Shown: positions 43,484 through 51,973, numbered from the stretch's first letter. The stretch: 64,000 nt of DNA from Gordonia sp. ABSL11-1 (GCF_030315685.1 NZ_JASXSI010000021.1:1-64000), one strand, 5' to 3'. Made by a program: numbers and translations. The notes: generated from the sequence alone by a model not told the origin.

Positions 43484-44598
43484 GGCACCGCGGCGATCGC
43501 GAAGAGGGCGGTCGGCGGCAGCCAGCCGGAGCCGAGCGCCCAGGCGCCGTAGGCGGCGATCGCCACCATCTCCTCACCCACTCCGACGACGGATGTGACC
43601 GTCGCGCGAGCGTTCGACGGCACGCGCTGCTGCATCGCCGCGTCGACCATCACCATGGACCAGCCGAACACGCCGAAAGCGAACGCCACCAACAGGATTC
43701 CGACGGGATGACCGATCAGTGCGCCGACCGCGAGGGCCACCGCCCCCGCGGTCAGCCATCGCGCGAGCCGGCGTGGATTCAGGCCTGCGGTCACGGTCCG
43801 CCCGGCGGCGACGCCACCACCGATGTCTCCGATGGCGACGACCACCATCAACGCCGCCACCCCGGACGCGGCCCCGGTTTCCGGCGACATCTCCCCTGAC
43901 CACATCTCTTCCGCCAGCAACGGCAGGTATTCATCGAGAGCGGCCACCCACGTCAGCGCCACCAGGAGCACGACGCCCCGCCGCAGGGAGTGCCGCCGCC
44001 ACAGCATCCCGACGACAACGGCCAGGCCGGGTGCACCCTCGACTGCCGAATCCGCCCCCCGAGCAGGGCCGTCCCGGGGTGGGGATTCACGCGGCGGTGA
44101 TCGACCCGGCGGTGCGTCCTCCGGGAGCGCTACCGACGCGAGCGCGCATATCCCGCACGACACCAGACTTGCGGCGCCGGCCGCCTCGTAGCCGCCCCAC
44201 GCCGCGAGCGGTGCGGCGAGCGCCGTACCCAGGAGCACCCCGCAGGCGCCCATCGCGCGGACGCGTCCGGCAAGTGCGGCATATCGCAGGGAGTCGCCCC
44301 GCGCCGTGAGGGTGTCGAACAGCAGGGCCTGCAGACTTCCCGAACGCAGCGACGAACCCAGAGACCACAGCACGAATCCGGCGGCGAACGCCCCGTACGA
44401 CGGCCACCAGGTCCAGAGCGCGAATCCGGCACCGGTGACCAGAGGCCCGGCGACGAGCAGCCGGCGGCGGGGACATCGATCGGCCAGCATCCCGGTCGGG
44501 ATCTCGAAGACGAACGAACACAGCGACCAGAGGACGAACAGCAACGAGATCTGCGCTGCCGAGAGACCGGCACCGGCGACATCGGGATCGGCGAACAT
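43411..44598 (-). CDS. MFS transporter, N-terminus probably disrupted by a frameshift
   Basis: From ATG 44598 the frame encodes 395 residues with about eleven helices and the MFS motif GMLADRCPRRRLLVAG after helix 2. The first helix is incomplete. Upstream in the same frame, without any ATG, GTG or TTG, the sequence continues as LTAAASVGALAEDAIPLYPL, which is clearly coding. A plausible start lies in another frame at GTG 44710 (MRHATTSLLILVTP). Removing one G of the CCGG near 44663 joins the two parts into a normal MFS N-terminus. The real gene is therefore likely 43411-44710 with a one-base insertion. The substrate is unknown; drug-efflux-like by similarity. Confidence 0.75.
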   Translation of the reverse strand: MFADPDVAGAGLSAAQISLLFVLWSLCSFVFEIPTGMLADRCPRRRLLVAGPLVTGAGFALWTWWPSYGAFAAGFVLWSLGSSLRSGSLQALLFDTLTARGDSLRYAALAGRVRAMGACGVLLGTALAAPLAAWGGYEAAGAASLVSCGICALASVALPEDAPPGRSPPRESPPRDGPARGADSAVEGAPGLAVVVGMLWRRHSLRRGVVLLVALTWVAALDEYLPLLAEEMWSGEMSPETGAASGVAALMVVVAIGDIGGGVAAGRTVTAGLNPRRLARWLTAGAVALAVGALIGHPVGILLVAFAFGVFGWSMVMVDAAMQQRVPSNARATVTSVVGVGEEMVAIAAYGAWALGSGWLPPTALFAIAAVPYVVVSVVLRLSAPGATTARASAR

Positions 44599-44857
44599 GA
44601 CCGCGTACAGCGGATAGAGAGGAATGGCGTCCTCGGCAAGGGCACCGACAGAGGCCGCCGCGGTCAGCCGGTGTGACGAGGATCAACAGGGAAGTCGTGG
44701 CATGCCTCACACGATAGTCCGGATGGCTCCGACACCACCAGGGAATTTATTTGGCGACCTGGGAAAACTGCTCTACACAGATACAGCAAAGCAGGTAGAC
44801 TAATACATCGGTGCGCAACCGAGTGCAACCACCCCCTCCTCGGAGGGGTTACAGAAC

Positions 44858-44873
44858 AGTGATATTGCACACG
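44858..44873. promoter_or_regulatory. CRP-type site 1 of whiB1
   Basis: AGTGATATTGCACACG, related to the CRP site recalled for the M. tuberculosis whiB1 promoter (same AGTGA start and CACG end). It is centred about 60 bp upstream of the predicted whiB1 transcription start, an activating position. Between 44711 and 44857 I see only a CCCCTC/GAGGGG hairpin at 44833-44848. Confidence 0.55.
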
Positions 44874-44889
44874 TGTCAACGGAACACCA

Positions 44890-44919
44890 TTGACTTCGCC
44901 TGGATTCGTGAAAGTATTC
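44890..44919 (+). promoter_or_regulatory. Predicted whiB1 promoter
   Basis: TTGACT (44890-44895), an 18-bp spacer and GTATTC (44914-44919). Transcription would start near 44926, giving a leader of about 105 nt before whiB1. Confidence 0.5.
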
Positions 44920-44922
44920 ACA
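44907..44922. promoter_or_regulatory. CRP-type site 2 of whiB1
   Basis: CGTGAAAGTATTCACA: nine of ten half-site bases fit TGTGA-N6-TCACA. It overlaps the predicted -10 element, so binding here would repress. Two CRP sites with opposite effects are known for mycobacterial whiB1. Confidence 0.62.
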
Positions 44923-45031
44923 AGCAACAGTGCGGAAACATTCGGTGGGTCCGCGTGAACTAGCGGTTACAGCCCCAAAACACAGACATTGGAGTTGTCG
45001 AGTGGTGCGTCAAGCACCTGAAGGAGAAGGA

Positions 45032-45286
45032 ATGGACTGGCGTCACAAAGCAATCTGTCGCGACGAAGATCCGGAACTGTTCTTCCCAGTGGGGACCAGC
45101 GGCCCGGCCATCGCACAGATCGCTGATGCGAAGCTCGTCTGCGCCCGCTGCCCCGTCACGGCCGAATGCCTCTCGTGGGCACTCGAGTCCGGCCAGGACG
45201 CAGGCGTGTGGGGCGGCATGAGCGAAGACGAGCGACGCGCGCTCAAGCGGCGCACCGCGCGCACGCGGACGCGGAGCAGCGTCTAA
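45032..45286 (+). CDS. whiB1: WhiB1, NO-sensitive [4Fe-4S] transcription factor
   Basis: An 84-residue WhiB protein. Cluster ligands are C9, C37, C40 and C46, the same positions as in M. tuberculosis WhiB1. GVWGGMSEDERRALKRRTAR provides the sigma-contacting turn and the basic DNA-binding tail. WhiB1 is essential in mycobacteria; its cluster reacts with nitric oxide, which turns on DNA binding. ATG 45032 follows GAAGGAGAAGGA. Two CRP-type sites upstream indicate cAMP control, and a strong terminator follows. Confidence 0.96.
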   Translation: MDWRHKAICRDEDPELFFPVGTSGPAIAQIADAKLVCARCPVTAECLSWALESGQDAGVWGGMSEDERRALKRRTARTRTRSSV

Positions 45287-45322
45287 GAGGGGCCACAGAC
45301 CCGAAGTCGCAACGGCGACCAC

Positions 45323-45354
45323 GAAGAGACCCGGCCCCGGCCGGGTCTCTTCGT
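45323..45354. terminator. Strong bidirectional terminator
   Basis: CGAAGAGACCCGGC and GCCGGGTCTCTTCG form a perfect 14-bp stem with a CCCG loop, between the convergent whiB1 and pdtaS genes. Confidence 0.85.
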
Positions 45355-45499
45355 CTGTGCAGCCCACAGACATTGCGATGCTGCCGTGTTCGAGATCGTC
45401 ACGATGATTCGCCAAGTGCGACAGCGTGATCAGGACATCACATCCGAGACATTCGGTGCCCCGGCCATTCTCGGGCCCGTGGCGACATGATGCCGCTGC

Positions 45500-47023
45500 T
45501 CAGCGCAGCGGTATGACGACACTCACCTCGGTACCACGGCCCGTCGTCGCGTGGCCCATCGTGAGCGTGCCGCCGAGCTCGATCGACACGAGGGTCTGCA
45601 CGATCTGCAGCCCGAGTCTGTCCGAGTTCGTGATGTCGAATCCTTCGGGAAGTCCGGAACCGTTGTCACGCACGGTGATACGCATCTGACGAACATCCCG
45701 GTCGGCGACGAGTTCGATCTCGCTGTCTGTCGTCGATGCGTCGAACCCGTGCTCGATGGCGTTCTGGATGAGTTCGGTGAGCACCATCACGAGCGGCATC
45801 GCCAGTTCGGCGGAGAGCACACCGAGCCGATCGCGGTGTCGCACCCGGACGGTGGTGTCCCCTGATGCGACGTCGACGAGGATCGGCACCAGTCGATCGA
45901 CCACCTCGTCCAGGTCGACCTCTTCGTCGACGCTGCCGGACAGCAACTCGTGCACGAGGGCGATCGATGCGACCCGTCGCACCGCCTCGGTGAGCGCGCC
46001 CCGCGCCTCCGGATTGCTGGTGCGGCGCGCCTGCAGGCGCAGCAGCGCCGACACCGACTGCAGGTTGTTCTTGACCCGATGATGGATCTCCCGGATGGTC
46101 GCGTCCTTGCTGATGAGTGCCAGATCGCGTCGCTTGACCTCGGTGACATCGCGGATCAGCACGACAGCACCGGTGCTGACCCCGCGTGGACGCAGCGGTA
46201 CCGCACGGATCAGGACCGTTGCGCGTCGGGCGTCCGCCTCCATCCGCATGCCGACGTCCCGATACGGCCCTTCCGGCACCACGCTCCGGCCGGCGGCGGC
46301 ATCGATCATCGTCGCGACGTCGTCGGACTCGAACGGATCGGTCAACAGCGACGACGCCACCTCGGACAACCTGGTGTGGGTCAGTTCGGCCGTCCACCCC
46401 ATCCGATGGAACGCCGACAACGCGTTCGGACTCGCATAGACCACCATCCCGTGCTCGTCGACCCGCACGAACCCGTCCCCCGCCCGCGGCGTCGACAGGC
46501 CGCGCGGATTGCCCTCCTGGTGGGGGAAGGTGCCGTCGGCGACCATCTGGCACAGGTCGTTCGCCGAGTCCTGATAGGCCAGTTCGAGCGGCGACGGCAG
46601 GCGCGGATGGGTGAGGTCGACGGCTCGGGTCAACACTGCGATCACTCCGTCGTCGGTGCCGGCGAATCCGACCGGTACCGCCTCGCGGCGGATGGCCACC
46701 GTGCCGAGCCATTTCGGGTCTTCGTCGCGCAGCACACGATCGGCCGCGAACGCCCGTTCGAGCTGAGGGTCGACCGAGTGGTCGGCGCCACGCCCGGTGC
46801 GGGCCACCCCGACCTCGTCGCTGGGGAAGACGGTCGACGCGGTATTCGGACGACACTGCGCGACGGTGACGATGTCGCCGTCCTCGGTACGCACCGACAT
46901 CAGGAAATCGGCGAACGACAGATCGGCGAGCAACTGCCACTCGGCCACGAGCCGCTGCAGTTGCGCTGCCGCGGCGTCGGAGAGGGTGGTGTGTTCGGCG
47001 AGGAGATCGGCCAGAGTCGACAT
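45500..47023 (-). CDS. pdtaS: PdtaS sensor histidine kinase (HisKA_2 type)
   Basis: A 507-residue cytosolic kinase, orthologue of Rv3220c. A GAF-like domain covers residues about 1-150 and a PAS domain about 175-285 (FVRVDEHGMVVYASPNALSA). The HisKA_2 dimerisation helix has the phospho-acceptor in IREIHHRVKNNLQSVSALL, and the HATPase has QNAIEHGF and DNGSGLPEGFD. It phosphorylates PdtaR, an RNA-binding antiterminator whose gene is not in this window. In mycobacteria the pair responds to copper and nitric oxide. No membrane helix is present. Confidence 0.94.
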   Translation of the reverse strand: MSTLADLLAEHTTLSDAAAAQLQRLVAEWQLLADLSFADFLMSVRTEDGDIVTVAQCRPNTASTVFPSDEVGVARTGRGADHSVDPQLERAFAADRVLRDEDPKWLGTVAIRREAVPVGFAGTDDGVIAVLTRAVDLTHPRLPSPLELAYQDSANDLCQMVADGTFPHQEGNPRGLSTPRAGDGFVRVDEHGMVVYASPNALSAFHRMGWTAELTHTRLSEVASSLLTDPFESDDVATMIDAAAGRSVVPEGPYRDVGMRMEADARRATVLIRAVPLRPRGVSTGAVVLIRDVTEVKRRDLALISKDATIREIHHRVKNNLQSVSALLRLQARRTSNPEARGALTEAVRRVASIALVHELLSGSVDEEVDLDEVVDRLVPILVDVASGDTTVRVRHRDRLGVLSAELAMPLVMVLTELIQNAIEHGFDASTTDSEIELVADRDVRQMRITVRDNGSGLPEGFDITNSDRLGLQIVQTLVSIELGGTLTMGHATTGRGTEVSVVIPLR

Positions 47024-47084
47024 GTCGCGGGGTGGCCGTCAGCCGCCGACAGGCGATGAGGTCGTCGGCACCATCGGCGAGCGG

Positions 47085-47300
47085 CTATTCGTAGACGGCG
47101 ATGATGTCGCCGGCCTGGATGACGTCGCCCACCTTCACCTTGACGTCGGCCAGGGTGCCGGGTTCCTCTGCGAGGACAGGGATCTCCATCTTCATCGACT
47201 CGAGCAGAAAGAGGGTGTCGCCGACGTCGACCTGTTGACCGGCGGACGCCCGCACCTCCAGGACACTCGCCACGATCTCTGCCACGACGTCTTCAGCCAT
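47085..47300 (-). CDS. Single-domain biotin/lipoyl attachment protein (TB7.3-like)
   Basis: A 71-residue protein consisting of one biotinyl domain, the counterpart of TB7.3 (Rv3221c). The biotin-accepting lysine lies in LLESMKMEIPVLA, with the canonical MKM. The rest is the symmetric barrel with KVKVGDVIQAGDIIAVYE. It probably shuttles carboxyl groups for an acyl-CoA carboxylase encoded elsewhere. ATG 47300 gives exactly the TB7.3 length; an ATG two codons earlier is less likely. It is divergent from the bL37 gene. Confidence 0.92.
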   Translation of the reverse strand: MAEDVVAEIVASVLEVRASAGQQVDVGDTLFLLESMKMEIPVLAEEPGTLADVKVKVGDVIQAGDIIAVYE

Positions 47301-47404
47301 GGTCATAACCTAGCCCACCGGTGTGCGGCCGGACGACCGGATTGGAGTCCGGTGGGGCGCACGTGGGACACTGGACGACGCACATCAGCACGAAGGAGAC
47401 CATC

Positions 47405-47479
47405 ATGGGTAAGCGCGGACGCAAGAAGCGCGCTCGTAAGAAGAACGCTGCCAATCACGGCAAGCGTCCGAACTCCTGA
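47405..47479 (+). CDS. 50S ribosomal protein bL37 (24 residues)
   Basis: A 24-codon gene starting MGKRGRKKRARKKN and ending NHGKRPNS. It is nearly all Lys, Arg and Asn and matches the actinobacterial ribosomal protein bL37 described from mycobacterial ribosome structures (AURKAIP1/COX24-like). AAGGAG lies eight bases upstream and a strong intrinsic terminator 90 bp downstream, so it is a complete one-gene unit. It is shorter than usual gene-finding limits and easily missed. Confidence 0.93.
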   Translation: MGKRGRKKRARKKNAANHGKRPNS

Positions 47480-47569
47480 GTTCCGACTCAGCAGTCGCGA
47501 GCACCGTTCCGGGACGTCGACGTTTCGGCGTCGAGAACCCGGGACATCATCGAGAGCATCCACTACAGA

Positions 47570-47617
47570 CGTCGAGAGCATCCGCTCCTCGACGGACGTG
47601 GATGCTCTCGACGTTTT
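47570..47617 (+). terminator. Intrinsic terminator after bL37
   Basis: CGTCGAGAGCATCC pairs perfectly with GGATGCTCTCGACG over a 16-base loop and is followed by TTTT. A second left arm (CGAGAGCATCCAC, 47551-47563) could pair with the same right arm. Confidence 0.85.
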
Positions 47618-47636
47618 CTGCTCGGCGACTCTGAGT

Positions 47637-47945
47637 TCAGCGACCGGCCTCGCGCACGATCACGGTCTTCCGGATCTCGATCCGAAGCCGTTCGCGCAGC
47701 CCCTGGGGCGCCTGGTCGCCACCGCACTTCCGATTGATCAGGGTTTTCAGTTGCTGTTCGATGCCGTAATGCGCCAGGCACGACGGACAGTTGTCGAGGT
47801 GGCCCTGCAGGCGCGAGCGCGCACCGGAGTCGCACTCGTCGTCGAGCAGCAGCCAGACATCGGCGAGCACCGCCGAGCAGTCGAGCTGGGTGAACTCGGG
47901 GTCATCGGCGCCGGAGCCGGGCTCCGGGGAACGCATGTCACTCAT
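47637..47945 (-). CDS. rshA: RshA/RsrA-type zinc-binding anti-sigma factor
   Basis: A 102-residue ZAS-type anti-sigma factor with the motif H49-x3-C53-x2-C56 ([13 protein letters not shown]) and an upstream Cys23 completing the zinc site. Under reducing conditions it binds SigH; disulfide formation between the cysteines releases the sigma factor. Its ATG overlaps the sigH stop codon (ATGA), so the two are made together. The C-terminus is basic ([15 protein letters not shown]). Confidence 0.93.
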   Translation of the reverse strand: MSDMRSPEPGSGADDPEFTQLDCSAVLADVWLLLDDECDSGARSRLQGHLDNCPSCLAHYGIEQQLKTLINRKCGGDQAPQGLRERLRIEIRKTVIVREAGR

Positions 47946-48646
47946 CGCGCCACCTCGCTCGTCGACGACCGGTTGAAACCGCGCTCACGGGCGACGTCGG
48001 CCAGCAGTTCACGCAACTGACGGCGACCGCGATGCAGACGGGACATGACGGTGCCGATCGGGGTGTCCATGATCTCGGCGATCTCCTTGTAGGGCAGGCC
48101 CTCCACGTCGGCGTAGTACACCGCCATACGGAAGTCCTCGGGCAGTTCCTGCAGGGCTGCCTTGATGTCATCGTCCGGCAGCGCCTCCAGCGCCTCGATC
48201 TCCGCCGACCGCAGACCGGTCGACGTATGCTCGGCTGTCGCGGCGAGCTGCCAATCGGTGATCTCGTCGGTGGGGTACTGCGCGGGCTGACGCTGCTTCT
48301 TGCGGTAGCCGTTGATGTAGGTGTTGGTGAGGATGCGGTACAGCCACGCCTTCAGGTTGGTGCCCTCACGGAACGACCGGAAGGCGGAGAACGCCTTCAC
48401 GTAGGTCTCCTGCACCAGATCCTCGGCATCGGCCGGGTTGCGGGTCATCCGCAGCGCCGCGCCGTACATCTGGTCGAGCAGCGGCAGAGCATCCCGTTCG
48501 AAACGCTCGGTGAGCTGCTCGGGCGATTCCCCCGGATCGGTGCGGCTGGGTGCCTGCGAGCCGGCACCGGATGCCTGATGCGACGAGGTGCTCGACAACT
48601 CGGCACTCTCGTCCGGCGTCTCATCTCGTGACTCGGGTTCGACCAC
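47942..48646 (-). CDS. sigH: SigH, thiol-oxidative and heat stress ECF sigma factor
   Basis: A 234-residue group 4 sigma factor. Region 2 is [20 protein letters not shown] with [20 protein letters not shown], and region 4 is [20 protein letters not shown] with [15 protein letters not shown]. Both are very close to M. tuberculosis SigH (Rv3223c). It drives thioredoxin, mycoredoxin and protease genes after disulfide stress. GTG 48646 is chosen for the AAGGG six bases upstream; an ATG at 48697 would add 17 residues. The conserved part starts near [18 protein letters not shown]. It is preceded by its own SigH-type promoter and followed by rshA. Confidence 0.93.
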   Translation of the reverse strand: MVEPESRDETPDESAELSSTSSHQASGAGSQAPSRTDPGESPEQLTERFERDALPLLDQMYGAALRMTRNPADAEDLVQETYVKAFSAFRSFREGTNLKAWLYRILTNTYINGYRKKQRQPAQYPTDEITDWQLAATAEHTSTGLRSAEIEALEALPDDDIKAALQELPEDFRMAVYYADVEGLPYKEIAEIMDTPIGTVMSRLHRGRRQLRELLADVARERGFNRSSTSEVAR

Positions 48647-48908
48647 TACGATCCCTTCGGTGACGGCGTCGGCGGAAACGGTGTTCGGTGCCGGCATGAC
48701 CCATCGGGGATCCGGAGCCGGGTTTCCGCTGTCGGTCAAGCTTACCGATGTGGATCGTGATCGGGTTGCGGGCCGGTCGGTGAACTCGTCGAGAACCGCT
48801 GAAGTGGGTTCGAGCAAGCCGGTGCTGGTCATCAGGCTGATCGACCTTCCTTCGAGTCGTCGGGTGGTGGCTGCGACAACCGGGGTCACCGGCGTCGACG
48901 TCAATCCC

Positions 48909-48937
48909 CTCAACAGACAAACCACGACAAATGTTCC
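48909..48937 (-). promoter_or_regulatory. SigH-type promoter of sigH (autoregulation)
   Basis: On the minus strand GGAACA (48937-48932), a 17-bp spacer, then GTTGAG (48914-48909). It fits the SigH consensus and equals the mrx1 promoter in spacing. The transcript would begin near 48903, about 257 nt before the GTG start. The remaining part of the 344-bp divergent gap up to the YbaK gene shows no further feature. Confidence 0.75.
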
Positions 48938-48990
48938 GACCGTCGGCGTCCGCAGAGGCGCACGCCGACGACGACCAGGAAGGACGGCCC

Positions 48991-49488
48991 ATGGCCGCGA
49001 CCCCGGCACTGTCCGCCCTCGAGAAGGCGGGCGTCGCGCACACGGTGCATCGGTACGTCCACGATCCTCGCAACGAGTCGTACGGCGACGAGGCCGTCGC
49101 GGCCCTGCAGACGAGCATCGGGGTCAGCCCCGAGCAGGTCCTGAAGACGCTCGTCGTCGAGGTCGGGAGCTCGCTCGTGGTGGCCGTCGTCCCGGTGCCA
49201 CGCAAGCTCTCGCTGAAGGCCGTCGCCGCGGCCGCGTCGTCGGTCGTCCCCATCGCCGGGAAGGCGCACATGGCGCCGGAGAAGGCGGTGACACGGGCAA
49301 CCGGCTACGTGTTCGGCGGGGTGTCGCCGATCGGCCAGCGCACCACTCTGCCCACGGTCGTCGACTCCTCGGCTCTCGTCTGGCCGCGGATCTGTTGCAG
49401 TGCAGGCCGACGCGGCCTCGAGGTCGAACTCGCACCCGCGGATCTGGTCGCGGTCACGCACGCCGTGGTCGCCGACATCGCCGTGTGA
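48991..49488 (+). CDS. YbaK/EbsC family aminoacyl-tRNA deacylase
   Basis: A 165-residue YbaK-domain protein that hydrolyses Cys-tRNA(Pro) and similar mischarged tRNAs in trans. The catalytic lysine region is [10 protein letters not shown], and the [21 protein letters not shown] segment is the typical YbaK loop. ATG 48991 has GGAAGGA eight bases upstream; the frame is open twenty codons further. It corresponds to the Rv3224A/B fragments of M. tuberculosis and is intact here. Confidence 0.9.
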   Translation: MAATPALSALEKAGVAHTVHRYVHDPRNESYGDEAVAALQTSIGVSPEQVLKTLVVEVGSSLVVAVVPVPRKLSLKAVAAAASSVVPIAGKAHMAPEKAVTRATGYVFGGVSPIGQRTTLPTVVDSSALVWPRICCSAGRRGLEVELAPADLVAVTHAVVADIAV

Positions 49489-49572
49489 GGACCGCCTGGC
49501 CACCACCCGACCGTCCGGACCGTCGACCGCACGGTCACGACGTCCCCATCGAGGTCGTGACAGCATGGTCGT

Positions 49573-50475
49573 ATGTGCGGACGTTATGCGGTGACCACCG
49601 ATCCGGCGAAGCTCGCCGCCGAGATCGACGCGATCAACGAGGTGCCCGTCCCCCTCGACCCGAGCAGCGACAAACCAGGCAGCGACAAACCAGGCAGGGA
49701 CAAACCAGGCAGGGACAAACCAGGCAGGGACAAACCAGGCAGGGACAACCCGGGCAGGGACATCGCAGGCAGCGGCGACGATGACGGTGGGTCGAGGACC
49801 GAGAAGGACACCGCCGACGGCACGCCCCGCTCCCCCGGCCCGAACTACAACGTCGCACCGACGACGACGGTGATGACCGTGGTACGACGCCACTCCCACG
49901 ATCATCCCGACGACGACCCGGCCCTGCGGATCCGCGCCATGCGATGGGGCCTCGTGCCGCCGTGGGCGAAGGAGATCGGCAAGGGGCCGCTGCTGTTCAA
50001 CGCGCGTGCCGAGAGCGCCGCGGAGAAGAGCTCGTTTCGCACCTCGGTGAAGTCCAAGCGATGCCTGGTCCCGATGGACGGCTGGTACGAGTGGAAGAAG
50101 GGGCCGAACGACGACAAGGGCAAACCCACGAAGGTCCCGTTCTTCATGTCACCGCACGACGGCACCCGGCTGTTCATGGCCGGTCTGTGGTCGGTGTGGC
50201 GGCCCAAGGACGCACCGAAGGATGCCGATCCCCTGCTCAGCTGCTCGATCCTGACAACCGACGCCGTCGGGCACCTCCGCGAGGTGCACGACCGGATGCC
50301 CCTGGTCATGCCCTACGACAACTGGGACGCCTGGCTCGACCCCGACCACACCGCCCCGGGCGAACTGTTCTCCCCGCCCACCGAGGCGGTCGCGGACGCC
50401 ATCGACATCCGCGAGGTCGCCCCCCTGGTCAATCGCGTGGCCAACAACGGTCCGGAACTCCTCGAACCGGTGTGA
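49573..50475 (+). CDS. SRAP (YedK/HMCES-like) DNA-protein crosslink protein with internal repeat
   Basis: A 300-residue SRAP protein. Cys2 (MCGRYAV) is the catalytic residue that becomes the N-terminus and crosslinks to abasic sites. The other active-site elements are PNYNVAPTTTV, RWGLVPPWA, FNARAES and the late His in EVHDRMPLVMP. Between the first strand and PNYNVAP the family normally has about ten residues. Here about 60 are inserted, of which 35 are seven repeats of a five-residue unit (DKPGR type). The insert lies on a loop away from the active site in known folds. It corresponds to Rv3226c, the last conserved-backbone gene in the window. Confidence 0.93.
   Translation: MCGRYAVTTDPAKLAAEIDAINEVPVPLDPSSDKPGSDKPGRDKPGRDKPGRDKPGRDNPGRDIAGSGDDDGGSRTEKDTADGTPRSPGPNYNVAPTTTVMTVVRRHSHDHPDDDPALRIRAMRWGLVPPWAKEIGKGPLLFNARAESAAEKSSFRTSVKSKRCLVPMDGWYEWKKGPNDDKGKPTKVPFFMSPHDGTRLFMAGLWSVWRPKDAPKDADPLLSCSILTTDAVGHLREVHDRMPLVMPYDNWDAWLDPDHTAPGELFSPPTEAVADAIDIREVAPLVNRVANNGPELLEPV
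49666..49770 (+). repeat. 15-bp minisatellite, seven units, inside the SRAP gene
   Basis: Seven tandem copies of a 15-mer with consensus AGGGACAAACCAGGC. Units 1-2 have AGC for AGG, units 3-5 are identical, and units 6-7 are diverged. The frame is kept because the unit is five codons, encoding RDKPG/SDKPG. Confidence 0.95.
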
Positions 50476-50491
50476 TGATCCGTCGTCGCGG

Positions 50492-51973
50492 TCAGCGATA
50501 GGAATAGGCGTCGAGGGGGAACCGCTCCATCTCCCGCAGCGTCGACAGCGTCGACGTGGGACGTAGAAGCGCCGCCTCACCGTGCTGGTTGAAGTAATAG
50601 CTGCGGGCCGTCGCGCAGTTCCCGTTGTAGAAGACCGACGACTGCAGCCGATCGGTCACCTTCTCGAGGAAATCGTCGTTGGCCTGCTCGGTCACCTCGA
50701 ACGTCGATCCGCCCCGCCGACGGAGCTCACCGAACAGCCGGCGGATGTGCTTCATCTGTCCCTCGATCGTCGTGAAGTACGACAGACCGCTGTACGAATA
50801 CGGACTGTTGAGCGACAGGAGATTCGGGAACCGCGGCACGGTGATGCCCTCGTAGGCCTGGAACCGGTTGTCCCGCCACCACTTCCCCAGGTCCCGGCCG
50901 TCACGCCCGGTGATGGCGAACGCCGGGAAGTTGACGTCCCACAGGTTGAAGCCGGTGGCGAGGACGAGGGTGTCGACGCCGATGGTGGTGCCGTCGGCGG
51001 TCACGATGCCGCCCGGCTCCACGCGCTCGATCGAGGAGGTCTGCAATGTGGTGTTCGGCTTGTTGAAGGTGCGGAAGTAGCTGTTGGAGAACGTCGGTCG
51101 CTTGCAGCCGAAGTCATAGGACGGCGTCAGCGCGCGACGCGTCCGCGCATCACGCACCTGGGTACGCAGATGGGCCTTGGCGATCAGGGCCGCGACACGG
51201 TTGCCGGGTTTGGCCTGTTTGAAGTGCAGCACACCGAACACCATCAGCGCCTCGAGCAACGACGTGTTGACCAGTCGCGCGACCCGCTGGGTCAGCGGGA
51301 CACGCTCGAAGACCCTTCTCACCGCCGACGGAATCGGGAAGTCGAGCTTCGGGACGACCCAGATCGGCGTCCGCTGGAACACCGTGAGTTGCTCTGCCTG
51401 CGCAGCGATCTCGGGAATGAGCTGGACCGCCGTGGCGCCAGTGCCGATGATCGCGACACGCTCTCCGGCGAAGTCGTGGCCGTCCTCCCACGCCGTCGTG
51501 TGGATTATCCTGCCGGCGAACGAGTCGATCCCGGGGAAGTCAGGCGTGTAAGGCTGCGAGAGGAACCCGGTGGCGGTCACGAGGTAGCGGCAGGTCCGGA
51601 CACCACCGTCGGCGATATGGACACGCCAGAGCCGTTCGGCCGCATCCCATTCCGCGCGTTCGACGATGGTGGAGAACTCCATGTGCCGCTTCAGGTCGTA
51701 CTTGTCGGCGACATGGTCCGCATAGCGTTTGAGCTCCGCGCCGGGGGCGAACAGTCGCGACCAGTGCGGGTTCGGCTCGAACGAGTACGAGTAGGTGACC
51801 GACGCGATGTCGACGGCAAGGCCCGGGTAATGATTCACGTGCCACGTGCCACCGAGGTCGTCCTCGCGTTCGAGGATGGCGATGTCGTCGATGCCGAGAC
51901 GCTTGAACTCGATCCCCGCGCCCAATCCACCGAATCCGGCGCCGACGATCACGACTTCATGGTCTGGCTGCAT
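50492..51973 (-). CDS. Flavin-containing monooxygenase, Baeyer-Villiger type
   Basis: A 493-residue FAD/NADPH monooxygenase. The FAD loop is VVIVGAGFGGLGAGIEFKRL, the NADPH loop is VAIIGTGATAVQLIPEIA, and the fingerprint FAGRIIHTTAWED before it is of the Baeyer-Villiger/FMO type. It inserts one oxygen into a ketone, aldehyde or hydroxylates a hydrophobic substrate; the true substrate is not predictable. Such genes are abundant in Gordonia and Rhodococcus. It ends 16 bp from the convergent SRAP gene. Here the order known from M. tuberculosis (aroA expected) breaks. Confidence 0.9.
   Translation of the reverse strand: MQPDHEVVIVGAGFGGLGAGIEFKRLGIDDIAILEREDDLGGTWHVNHYPGLAVDIASVTYSYSFEPNPHWSRLFAPGAELKRYADHVADKYDLKRHMEFSTIVERAEWDAAERLWRVHIADGGVRTCRYLVTATGFLSQPYTPDFPGIDSFAGRIIHTTAWEDGHDFAGERVAIIGTGATAVQLIPEIAAQAEQLTVFQRTPIWVVPKLDFPIPSAVRRVFERVPLTQRVARLVNTSLLEALMVFGVLHFKQAKPGNRVAALIAKAHLRTQVRDARTRRALTPSYDFGCKRPTFSNSYFRTFNKPNTTLQTSSIERVEPGGIVTADGTTIGVDTLVLATGFNLWDVNFPAFAITGRDGRDLGKWWRDNRFQAYEGITVPRFPNLLSLNSPYSYSGLSYFTTIEGQMKHIRRLFGELRRRGGSTFEVTEQANDDFLEKVTDRLQSSVFYNGNCATARSYYFNQHGEAALLRPTSTLSTLREMERFPLDAYSYR

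Noticed and set aside
47942..49009. Longer sigH reading frame starting at 49009
   Set aside because: It would cover the SigH-type promoter and overlap the divergent YbaK gene, and the extra residues are unlike SigH.
49666..49770. Short direct repeats considered as a CRISPR array
   Set aside because: Units are contiguous 15-mers without spacers and keep a coding frame inside the SRAP gene.
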